Assembly (NCBI GenBank): GCA_003557125.1
Contig: PWPN01000249.1
Span: 1 to 7,779, forward strand
DNA length: 7,779 bases
Direction: 5' to 3'
Source: Phycisphaerae bacterium
Lineage (GTDB): Bacteria; Planctomycetota; Phycisphaerae; UBA1845; PWPN01
Position numbers and translations under genes: made by a program. Shown here piece by piece: positions 1-6,629 of the stretch (its first letter is position 1; every line of letters starts with the position of its first letter). The notes under the pieces were generated by a model. That model saw only the letters and a list, made by a program, of their open reading frames with translations, made no database searches and was not told the DNA's origin.

Positions 1-34
1 ATGACCCCGAGCCTCGCCTCGACACGTAAAAAAT

Positions 35-40
35 AAAGGA
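35..40 (+). promoter_or_regulatory. Shine-Dalgarno site of the FG-GAP gene
   Basis: AAAGGA lies ten bases before the ATG at 51. It supports that start, which also gives a complete basic-plus-hydrophobic signal peptide. Confidence 0.55.
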
Positions 41-50
41 TGCATAGCAC

Positions 51-2996
51 ATGGCCGGAAGAAAGCGGAGCGATGGTAAACGCGGGTTGAGGCCCTTCCA
101 TCTGTTTCTATTGGCTGGCATTGCTTGTCTGCCGGCCCTGTTCGGACAAGGCTGTCCACAGACGACACTGCCTGGCAATGACGACCCGTCTCAGGCCGCG
201 AGGAGAGCGCCGAGTTTCAGTTTTACGGCGCCGCTGAATGATGTGGCAGCCAGCTTGGGCGACACGGTCACCATAAGCTGGGTGCTCGACGCTGCGGGGC
301 AAGCGACAGTCACCTTGCTGGCCGACCCCGACAATGACTATGGCAATGGGAACGAAATCGTCATCGCGCCTCTGATCACGGGTCAGAACTCATTTGCGCT
401 GAATACATCCGAACTCGCGGCAGGCACCTATCGTTTCATCGCCCTGGTCAACGACGGATTCAATCCTCAGCAAGTCATCGTCGCTCCGGGTCGACTGCTT
501 CTGTACAGCGCCGGCTTTCTGCCCGGCAAAGTGGGGCCGAGCGTCGTGACCACGGAGCCCCTCATGAATCTTGGCGTAAGCCAGGGAGACACCGTTGAGA
601 TCGAAGTCTGTGCCCGCGATCCAGGCACGGCAGGCACCTCCCCGTTTGAAAACGTCATCCTGCTGGCCGATCTCGACGACAACCCCACCAATGACCTGGA
701 CCTGAGCGGTCCCGGTGCCGCAGCACAACTCGATACGATCTGCCAATCGCGATCTTTCCCCGTCCCGGTCATGGTGGACGGCAAGCCCGCTGCGTACGTT
801 CTCGCCTGCTTGCGGGACAATGACTGCGGTGTGGCTATGGAAGTTCCCGTCCTCGACGATGAGGGCAATCCCGTGACCGATGACGATGGCAACCCGGTCA
901 CGACAACCGTTCCCAGCCCGGGACAGGAATTCGAGTTCACGATCGATATCGGTTCGATTCCCCCTCGCGTCGACGGAAAGCCCTACCGGATCCGCGCAAC
1001 GATGTGGGACCGCGTGAATCCGCCCGTGCACAGTTACGCGCCGGGTTCGATCAGTATCACCTCATTGGGCTCGGGCGTCATCGACCTGGGCAACGTCGGC
1101 CGAACGATCTCGGGCACGCGGTTCCTGGGCATCCATGCGGGCGATCGGACAGGGTTTACCGGCAGCGACCTGGGTGATATCGACGGCGACGGGATCGATG
1201 ACTTCATCATTGTCAGCCGATTCGGCCGCGGCTATGACCTCAGCAACTCCGGCACGGCGCACGTCGTCATGGGCCTGCCCGGCGGCCGCAAGTTCGCCAA
1301 CGAGATCTCACTCAGCAATATCGGTGCGCACTACGACGGCTCATTGATCGTCATGTCCAACGTGCCCGACACGGATGGGATCGTCTCCGTGACGCGAGTC
1401 GACGATGTCAGCGGTGACGGATTGCCGGACATCCTGTTCGGCATGCCTTACGTCGAAGCCTTCTACGACGATCACGACGACGATCCATGCGACGAGGATG
1501 ACCTGTGCTACCGTGACTTGCTGCCCAACCCGCTGAGCGATAGCGCCAACGATATTATTCACGATCACATCGGCGGTTATGACAGTCGCGAAGGCTGGTA
1601 TGAAATAGACGATAGCCTGTTACTTTGCTCGAACAATGAAGACCTTAACAGAAAGACTCCGATCCGTAGCGGTTTCGCTGTGCTGGTCGGCTCGGAAAAC
1701 AACCTGGCGTTCGGAGGAGTGCGGAACTTGGAACGGATGGGCCAGCGGATCAATAACCAACCCGGTAAGCGGTTCCGTGGAGCCTGGTTTCCCCACACCG
1801 TTTACGATATGACGCAAACGACTGAGCCCTACGCACTCGATGTCCATTCCCGGTTCGGCCAGACGGTCGCGTCGATGCCCCCGATGCGTGATACATCGCT
1901 TCTTGCTTCCCCACGGTACGGCACGACGATGCTCAAGTCGGCACCCGGCGCAATGAAAAGCCGGGGAATGATCGTTCTCACCACTTCCCCAGGCGACACG
2001 TGGTATGATGTCTGCGGGGATAACGCCGCTTCCGTGCCGTGCTACGAGCGGCGGGGCGATTGTTTTCGAGCAATCCGTTATGTAAACAACAATTACTACT
2101 TCGGTGCCAGACAAGGCGACAACCTCGGCTATGCCAAGCCCGCAGGTGACTTCAACCTCGACGGTAACCGCGACATTCTGATGGGCGCGCCGGGAGCGAG
2201 CCGCCCGCATCCGCACACGGGCGAGCTGTTGAGTAACAATGGGATCATCTACATCATGTTCGGTCGGCCGGATCGTCCGGAAGTTACCGAGCTTGAGACT
2301 ATGAACCCGCCCCGAATCGAGATTCACGGGACGCGGAGCGGCGATCGGTTCGGTTCGATGCAGACGATCGTCGGCGACCTGGACCAGGACGGCCTGTCGG
2401 ACATCGGCTTCTCTTCGCCCTACGCCAGCGGCCCCGGCGGCGCGGAGTCCGGTTTCGTGGGCGTCGTGTTCGGCGGACGACGGCTGACCGGTGAAAACAT
2501 TTTCACCGTCGATCAGGTCGCCACGGCCCAGCTGCCCGGTATCCGGTTCTACGGGACCCAGCCCGGAGGGCACGCCGGCGCGGTCATCAACAACGCCGGC
2601 GACTTTAACGGCGACGGCATCGACGATCTGCTCATCGTCGCACCGAACGAACGGCACATGGTCAACGGTGTCGAACGGCGTGGGGCCGCGTATCTCATCT
2701 TCGGCGGAACGCACCTGATGGGTAACCGCTCGTTCCTCTTGAGCCAGGTGGGCACAGCCGAGCTCCCCGGTATCGTTTTCGTCAGCCCCTATGCGACAGG
2801 ATCAGCCGAGGAGGCACCAATCGACTGGGCCTCGGCAGCAGGTGACGTGAACGGCGACGGGTTCGACGACATCCTGATCGGTGTCAGCGAGGCCGACTAC
2901 GTCAATCCGCTCGAACCGAGTCAGCGACGGAACAATGCCGGCGAGATGTATCTCATCTATGGCAACAATACGGGCAGCAACATGCTGCAGCCATGA
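51..2996 (+). CDS. Exported FG-GAP beta-propeller protein with two N-terminal Ig-like domains
   Basis: A 981-residue protein, probably exported and displayed outside the inner membrane; its ligand is unknown. Residues 1-15 are basic and 16-32 hydrophobic, ending in FGQGC (Cys35): a signal peptide with at best a non-canonical lipobox. Two related beta-rich segments follow (about 58-155 and 164-336); each opens with GDTV-hydrophobic and contains an Asp/Asn-rich stretch after LLAD, resembling Ig-like domains. The C-terminal two-thirds carries six FG-GAP/integrin-alpha-type calcium motifs (DxDxDG or variants) near residues 373, 451, 698, 774, 849 and 930, e.g. AGDFNGDGIDDLL. A seventh, RFGQTVAS at 601-608, has lost its Asp ligands, so a seven-bladed propeller is plausible. 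No dockerin, PEP-CTERM or other sorting tail is visible at the C-terminus. The start is supported by AAAGGA at 35-40, ten bases upstream. An intrinsic terminator follows, so it is probably transcribed separately from the shikimate genes. The fold is fairly sure; the function is not. Confidence 0.88.
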   Translation: MAGRKRSDGKRGLRPFHLFLLAGIACLPALFGQGCPQTTLPGNDDPSQAARRAPSFSFTAPLNDVAASLGDTVTISWVLDAAGQATVTLLADPDNDYGNGNEIVIAPLITGQNSFALNTSELAAGTYRFIALVNDGFNPQQVIVAPGRLLLYSAGFLPGKVGPSVVTTEPLMNLGVSQGDTVEIEVCARDPGTAGTSPFENVILLADLDDNPTNDLDLSGPGAAAQLDTICQSRSFPVPVMVDGKPAAYVLACLRDNDCGVAMEVPVLDDEGNPVTDDDGNPVTTTVPSPGQEFEFTIDIGSIPPRVDGKPYRIRATMWDRVNPPVHSYAPGSISITSLGSGVIDLGNVGRTISGTRFLGIHAGDRTGFTGSDLGDIDGDGIDDFIIVSRFGRGYDLSNSGTAHVVMGLPGGRKFANEISLSNIGAHYDGSLIVMSNVPDTDGIVSVTRVDDVSGDGLPDILFGMPYVEAFYDDHDDDPCDEDDLCYRDLLPNPLSDSANDIIHDHIGGYDSREGWYEIDDSLLLCSNNEDLNRKTPIRSGFAVLVGSENNLAFGGVRNLERMGQRINNQPGKRFRGAWFPHTVYDMTQTTEPYALDVHSRFGQTVASMPPMRDTSLLASPRYGTTMLKSAPGAMKSRGMIVLTTSPGDTWYDVCGDNAASVPCYERRGDCFRAIRYVNNNYYFGARQGDNLGYAKPAGDFNLDGNRDILMGAPGASRPHPHTGELLSNNGIIYIMFGRPDRPEVTELETMNPPRIEIHGTRSGDRFGSMQTIVGDLDQDGLSDIGFSSPYASGPGGAESGFVGVVFGGRRLTGENIFTVDQVATAQLPGIRFYGTQPGGHAGAVINNAGDFNGDGIDDLLIVAPNERHMVNGVERRGAAYLIFGGTHLMGNRSFLLSQVGTAELPGIVFVSPYATGSAEEAPIDWASAAGDVNGDGFDDILIGVSEADYVNPLEPSQRRNNAGEMYLIYGNNTGSNMLQP

Positions 2997-3025
2997 TGCC
3001 CTTCGTATGGCTCCATGAAGTTAAG

Positions 3026-3057
3026 AAGCCCCCGGCACCGGAGTCGGGGGCTTTTTT
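3026..3057 (+). terminator. Rho-independent terminator after the FG-GAP gene
   Basis: A nine-base-pair stem, AAGCCCCCG (3026-3034) with CGGGGGCTT (3045-3053), encloses a ten-base loop and runs into a six-T tract (3052-3057). It begins 29 bases after the TGA of the FG-GAP gene. The opposite strand lacks a comparable T tract, so it should act mainly on + strand transcription. It separates the FG-GAP gene from the shikimate genes. Confidence 0.9.
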
Positions 3058-3074
3058 ATCCTGGGATCTTTTTA

Positions 3075-3091
3075 GCCGGCACAGGTCCGGC
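3075..3091 (+). repeat. Small inverted repeat in the shikimate kinase leader
   Basis: GCCGG (3075-3079) and CCGGC (3087-3091) can form a five-base-pair hairpin with a seven-base loop, ending 18 bases before the kinase ATG. It could be an operator half-site pair or RNA structure, or chance in GC-rich DNA. No T tract follows, so it is not a terminator. Confidence 0.3.
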
Positions 3092-3109
3092 AGGCTATCC
3101 TGAAAACCT

Positions 3110-3688
3110 ATGAACATCGTACTCATCGGATATCGGGCGTGCGGCAAGACCGCAATCGGACGTCTGCTGTCGGAGCGCCTGAATTGGCCGTTCCTGGACA
3201 CCGACGTATTGATCGAACAGCGCTGCGGCATGACGATCCGAGATATCTTTGCCGATCGTGCGGAGGAAGCGTTCCGGGAGATGGAACGCAGGATCATCGC
3301 GGAAGTAGCCCAGCTCGATAAACACATTCTGAGCACCGGAGGCGGTGCGGTCCTGAATGAAGACAATGCGCGTGCATTGAAGCAAAGGGGGCTGCTCATC
3401 TGGCTGACTGCCTCTCCGGAAACCATCTGGTAGCGTATCCTTTCGGATCGCCCCCGTCTGGCGAGCAGGCCCGACTTCGATCGTGTCCGCGGTTTTCAGG
3501 ACATCCAAAGTACGATCGATCAAAGGACTCCCTCGTATCGGCGCTGGGCCGATCTGATCATCGACACCGACGAACGCTCTCCTGACAGGATCGCAGAAGA
3601 GATTTTCATGCTCGTCGAAACGCGGCTGGCGGAATCATCGAAAACGGATGCGGAGCCGTCTTCCGACAGGGGCTCTTGCGGGCAATAG
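3110..3688 (+). CDS. aroK: Shikimate kinase, interrupted by an in-frame TAG codon
   Basis: Shikimate kinase phosphorylates the 3-hydroxyl of shikimate with ATP in the cytoplasm, the step before EPSP synthase. The start MNIVLIGYRACGKT is typical of the family and holds the P-loop (residues 7-14). LDTD (29-32) supplies the Mg/shikimate-binding Asp, FREME the shikimate-binding Arg region, and STGGGA the GGG motif. After PETIW the frame meets TAG (codon 108, 3431-3433). The same frame continues with RILSDRPRLASRP, the LID region with its adenine-binding Arg, then RTPSYRRWAD with the second shikimate-binding Arg, and stops at TAG 3686-3688 (192 codons). Family members are usually 165-180 residues, so only the read-through product is full length; the 107-residue product would lack LID and C-terminal substrate contacts. 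No good Shine-Dalgarno site precedes the ATG. Recent nonsense mutation, sequencing error, suppression and TAG recoding all remain possible. The family assignment is secure; whether the gene is active is not. Confidence 0.88.
3431..3433 (+). other. In-frame amber codon inside shikimate kinase
   Basis: TAG falls between Trp107 and an Arg-Ile pair, where homologues usually have an ordinary residue (W-x-R-I). A single C-to-T change from CAG (Gln) would create it; AAG or GAG are other one-step ancestors. The next base is C, a context known to weaken termination. Homology is intact on both sides, with no shift of frame. Confidence 0.9.
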
Positions 3689-3832
3689 CACAGCCTGGAA
3701 TGATCTATGACCCATTACCGATAACCGCTGCGCCCCTGAGAGCTCCGAAACCGCCATACTTGACAAAGAGCCGTCCGGCCAGCATTCTCCCCCCGAAGCA
3801 AATACGCTCTCTCTTTGAAGGATGTGCCTGTT
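3689..3832 (+). promoter_or_regulatory. aroK-aroA intergenic region with a possible weak promoter
   Basis: This 144-base gap holds no gene. TTGACA at 3760-3765 matches the sigma-70 -35 consensus perfectly, but the hexamer 17 bases downstream (CATTCT, 3783-3788) is a poor -10. A promoter serving aroA is therefore only a possibility. No terminator is visible, so co-transcription with aroK is also possible. Confidence 0.2.
3818..3822 (+). promoter_or_regulatory. Shine-Dalgarno site that decides the aroA start
   Basis: AAGGA lies ten bases before the ATG at 3833. The frame is also open from a TTG at 3815, but that codon overlaps this site and has no ribosome binding site of its own. The ATG also matches the usual beginning of EPSP synthases, about 16 residues before PGSKS. 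Confidence 0.6.
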
Positions 3833-5116
3833 ATGGAGCTTGTCGTTAATCCATCCCGTCTCACCGGGGCGGTCAGCATCCCCGGATCCAAATCCCAGAC
3901 CATCCGAGCGGTGGCGATCGGTGCATTGGCCTCGGGACGGAGCCGGATCGAATCCCCCCTTGTGTCCGCCGATACTTTGGCGGCCGTGGATGCCTACTGC
4001 GCATTGGGAGCCGCCATCGAACGACTCGATGACGCCTGCTGGGAGGTCGAGGGAACAGGGGGACAATTGAGTGCCCCATCCGATGTGATCGACGTGCGTA
4101 ACTCGGGCACGACGCTGCGCATCGCTGTCGGGTCGGGAGCCCTGCTGAACGAAGGGCAGGCTGTTTTCACGGGTGATGCGCAGGTCCGGCGCCGCCCGAT
4201 CGGCCCCCTGCTCCAATCGCTCAATGACCTCGGTGCGTCGGCTGACAGCACATGCAACAACGGTTGCGCGCCCGTGGTAGTGAGCGGTCGGTTGCGAGGC
4301 GGCTCGACCCGCATCGAGGCGGTATCAAGCCAGTACCTCACAAGTTTGCTGATCAACTGCCCACTGGCCGATGGAGCCAGCGAGATCCTGGTGCCCGTCC
4401 TAAACGAGCAGCCTTACGTCCATATGACGCTCGATTGGCTGACGCGCTGCGGGATCGCACTGGAACGCGATGAGCTGAGATGGTTTCGCATCCCCGGCGG
4501 ACAGCGCTATTCCGCATTTGATCGCCGCATCCCGGCTGATTTTTCCTCGGCCACTTTCTTTCTGGGCGCGGGCGTACTCAGCGACAACGATGTCCTGGTC
4601 CAGGGGCTCGACTTCAACGATCCTCAGGGAGACAAGGCCGTCGTCGATTATCTCGAGCAGTTGGGTGCGCGGATCACGCAAGAGGCCGAGGGTCTCCGCA
4701 TCCGTCCCGGAGAACTGACCGGCTGCGAGTTGGATCTGAACGCAACGCCCGACGCCCTACCGATGATGGCCGTCGTGGGGTGCTTCGCCCGTGGGAGAAC
4801 TGTCCTGGCCAATGTGCCGCAGGCGCGCCTCAAGGAGACCGACCGCATTGCCGTCATGGCTGCGGAGCTGGGTCGGATGGGAGCTCGGATCACCGAACGG
4901 CCCGACGGGCTCGTCATCGAGCAAAGCGAATTGCACGCAGCCCATGTCGACGGCCACGACGACCACCGGGTGGTCATGGCCCTGGCGGTGGCCGCATCGT
5001 CAGTTCCGGGCACGACGCGCATCCGTACCGCTGAGGCCATCCAGGTCACTTTCCCCACCTTTGTCCAGTGCATGACCGAACTGGGTGGTAACCTGCACCT
5101 GGATACGGCTGATTAA
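3833..5116 (+). CDS. aroA: EPSP synthase (3-phosphoshikimate 1-carboxyvinyltransferase)
   Basis: This cytoplasmic enzyme transfers the enolpyruvyl group of PEP to shikimate-3-phosphate, giving EPSP and phosphate. The 427-residue length from the ATG at 3833 is normal for the family. Motifs in order: PGSKSQTIR (17-25, substrate Lys/Ser/Arg), RNSGTTLR (89-96, PEP-loop Asn-Ser-Gly-Thr), RRRPIGPL (119-126, PEP Arg), SSQY (165-168), PADFSSATFF (234-243), NATPDA (303-308, catalytic Asp307), RLKETDRI (332-339, second family signature with Lys334, Glu335 and Arg338) and DDHR (376-379). In the last motif, AIQVTFPTF, Val405 stands where E. coli-type enzymes have Lys411; some glyphosate-tolerant class II enzymes also appear to lack this Lys, so it need not mean loss of function. 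The gene lies between the kinase and chorismate synthase genes in pathway order and ends with TAA. Confidence 0.96.
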   Translation: MELVVNPSRLTGAVSIPGSKSQTIRAVAIGALASGRSRIESPLVSADTLAAVDAYCALGAAIERLDDACWEVEGTGGQLSAPSDVIDVRNSGTTLRIAVGSGALLNEGQAVFTGDAQVRRRPIGPLLQSLNDLGASADSTCNNGCAPVVVSGRLRGGSTRIEAVSSQYLTSLLINCPLADGASEILVPVLNEQPYVHMTLDWLTRCGIALERDELRWFRIPGGQRYSAFDRRIPADFSSATFFLGAGVLSDNDVLVQGLDFNDPQGDKAVVDYLEQLGARITQEAEGLRIRPGELTGCELDLNATPDALPMMAVVGCFARGRTVLANVPQARLKETDRIAVMAAELGRMGARITERPDGLVIEQSELHAAHVDGHDDHRVVMALAVAASSVPGTTRIRTAEAIQVTFPTFVQCMTELGGNLHLDTAD

Positions 5117-5256
5117 CCGCAGAGGTCCGCGGGGATGGGCCAACTAGCCAGATCGGTCAGGGGACTCTATAGTAACCGCCTGAAAAGTGAACGGGACGAG
5201 GGTTAAACGGCTGTCAGTGAGCCTGCGAGGGGGGGGACACTAAAGGAGGACTTGCC
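5117..5256 (+). promoter_or_regulatory. Candidate promoter and leader of aroC
   Basis: In this 140-base gap, TAGCCA (5145-5150) and TATAGT (5168-5173) are spaced 17 bases apart and match the sigma-70 -35 and -10 consensus at four and five of six positions. Transcription from there would give a leader of roughly 75 bases before aroC. An unbroken run of eight G (5229-5236) sits just before the ribosome binding site. No terminator follows aroA, so read-through from aroA is equally possible. Confidence 0.3.
5242..5249 (+). promoter_or_regulatory. Strong Shine-Dalgarno site of aroC
   Basis: AAAGGAGG ends seven bases before the ATG at 5257, the best ribosome binding site in the window. It fixes the aroC start and suggests efficient, independent translation. 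Confidence 0.85.
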
Positions 5257-6573
5257 ATGCTAGGCTGCGATCTGGGAAAAATGTTTCGCACCACCGTTGC
5301 GGGAGGCTCATACCAGGAGGGACTGACGGTCCATCTCCAGGGTGTGCCACCGGGACTGCTTGTCACAGAAGAGGAAATCTATGAAGATTTGCTCATCCGT
5401 AAACCGGGTCAAGGCTCTCTGACTTCACCTCGCCGAGAGCCGGATATCCCCGTCATCTACAATGGCGTCAACGCGGCTGACACGATGCCCGGCTTTTCCA
5501 ACGCGGGCTACACGAACGGCACGCCGTTTGTCATTCTGATCCCGAATCTCGACCGTCATTTCGAGCATATTGAGCAGTACCAGGTGACCAATCGCACGCC
5601 GCGCCCCGGCCATGCCTCCTATGCCTCATACCAGAAGTACAACTCCTGGGATGACGCGATCGGAGCGGGGATCTTCAGCGGGCGCTATACTTCGACGATC
5701 GTGGCGGCCGGCGTCGTCGCAAAAAAGATACTCGCGACGCAGGGGATCCAGGTGACGGCTTTCGTCAAGGAAGCAGCCGGCGTGACCGCCCCCGAGGTCG
5801 ATATCGCCACGATCCGAACCAAAGCAGCCGCCTACCGGAAAGTGCGTAAAGAGCACGACCCGATCTGGCAATTCGTCTATCAGTCCGGACGGATCAAGCC
5901 CGGCATGCGGTTCCTCGAGAAAATGCCGGTCCTTTCCGAAGTGGAAGGCCTGATCGGCAAGTTCCCGGCCGTCCCGATGGACGAAAACAAGATCCGTGCC
6001 GAGTACGGCGTGCATCCGGAGCTGTTCTGCCCGGACCTCGATGCAGCCGACGCGATGTACAAGCGGATCATCGAGATCAAGGAATCCGGCGATTCGAGCG
6101 GCGGTATCGTCGAAGTCCAGGCCACCGGGGTGCCGGCCGGCCTGGGCGAGCCGGTGTTCCGCAAGCTCGACGGCGAACTCGGCCGGATGCTCAGTATCGG
6201 TGCGGTCAAGGCGGTCGAGATCGGTGCGGGCGTGCGGGTCAAGGATATGACCGGCTCGGAATGCAACGATCAGCTTTTCGCAGAAAACAAGCAGGTCCGA
6301 TTCGGGAGTAACCAAGCCGGTGGCATTACGGGCGGACTCACGACAGGCCAGACCATCGTCGCACGGCTGGCAGTCAAGCCGACGCCGACCATCAGCAAGG
6401 ACCAGCACACGATCGACAAGGTGACGCGCGAGAATGCGGAACTCAAGGCTGTCACGCGCCGCGATCCGACGCTCGTCGCACGGATCTGGCCGGTCGCCGA
6501 AGCTTTCACAGCGTTGATCCTGTTGGACCACCTGATGATGCATCTGGGGTACCAGGCGCTGTGGCGCAAGTGA
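5257..6573 (+). CDS. aroC: Divergent chorismate synthase with Tyr at the first catalytic His position
   Basis: Chorismate synthase converts EPSP to chorismate by anti-1,4 elimination of phosphate, using reduced FMN. The family is clear: GKMFRTT then GVPPG (residues 29-33), RKPGQ (48-52) with RREPD (59-63), RPGHA (116-120, second catalytic His119), FSGRYT (140-145, like the FSGRLT form of some bacterial enzymes), DSSGG (279-283), GVPAGLGEPVF (291-301), LSIGAVK (312-318), GSECND (333-338), AGGITGG (354-360), KPTPTI (374-379) and RRDP with Asp403. Two points are odd. The first signature, normally G-E-S-H-G, reads GGSYQ (16-20), putting Tyr19 at the catalytic His. At 438 residues it is longer than the usual 350-400, because the segment between about residues 173 and 254 carries some 70 extra residues before FCPD. 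It is the third shikimate gene in a row, so chorismate synthesis is the simplest role. A changed reaction or flavin handling cannot be excluded. Confidence 0.92.
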   Translation: MLGCDLGKMFRTTVAGGSYQEGLTVHLQGVPPGLLVTEEEIYEDLLIRKPGQGSLTSPRREPDIPVIYNGVNAADTMPGFSNAGYTNGTPFVILIPNLDRHFEHIEQYQVTNRTPRPGHASYASYQKYNSWDDAIGAGIFSGRYTSTIVAAGVVAKKILATQGIQVTAFVKEAAGVTAPEVDIATIRTKAAAYRKVRKEHDPIWQFVYQSGRIKPGMRFLEKMPVLSEVEGLIGKFPAVPMDENKIRAEYGVHPELFCPDLDAADAMYKRIIEIKESGDSSGGIVEVQATGVPAGLGEPVFRKLDGELGRMLSIGAVKAVEIGAGVRVKDMTGSECNDQLFAENKQVRFGSNQAGGITGGLTTGQTIVARLAVKPTPTISKDQHTIDKVTRENAELKAVTRRDPTLVARIWPVAEAFTALILLDHLMMHLGYQALWRK

Positions 6574-6629
6574 GAGATTTCTTATAGAGCAGGGCGTATC
6601 GGTGGTGCCGTTCGAAGCCGACGCGCCAG

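Noticed and set aside
1..36. Short frame from ATG at base 1 to TAA at 34-36 as the end of an upstream gene
   Set aside because: Only 11 codons are visible and another frame also stops nearby (TAA at 27-29), so neither can be supported as a gene tail.
390..1031. Antisense open frame (213 codons) opposite the Ig-like domains
   Set aside because: No signal, motif or plausible ribosome binding site; explained by sense-strand codon bias.
1620..2714. Long antisense open frame (364 codons) opposite the FG-GAP gene
   Set aside because: Its product has no recognisable domain and is rich in Arg, Val and His, as expected from the complement of GC-rich Asp/Gly codons. It lies wholly within a well-supported gene.
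3431..3450. Pyrrolysine insertion at the kinase TAG
   Set aside because: No pylT or pylS gene is in the window, and shikimate kinase is not a known pyrrolysine protein. Nothing beyond a small hairpin suggests it.
3815..3832. TTG at 3815 as the aroA start
   Set aside because: It overlaps the Shine-Dalgarno sequence of the ATG at 3833 and adds residues that are not typical of the family.
5180..5256. Riboswitch or attenuator in the aroC leader
   Set aside because: Only short four-base stems are possible, with no known aptamer core, leader peptide with aromatic codons or terminator.
5626..6543. Antisense open frame (305 codons) opposite aroC
   Set aside because: It is a mirror of conserved chorismate synthase codons, with no motif of its own.
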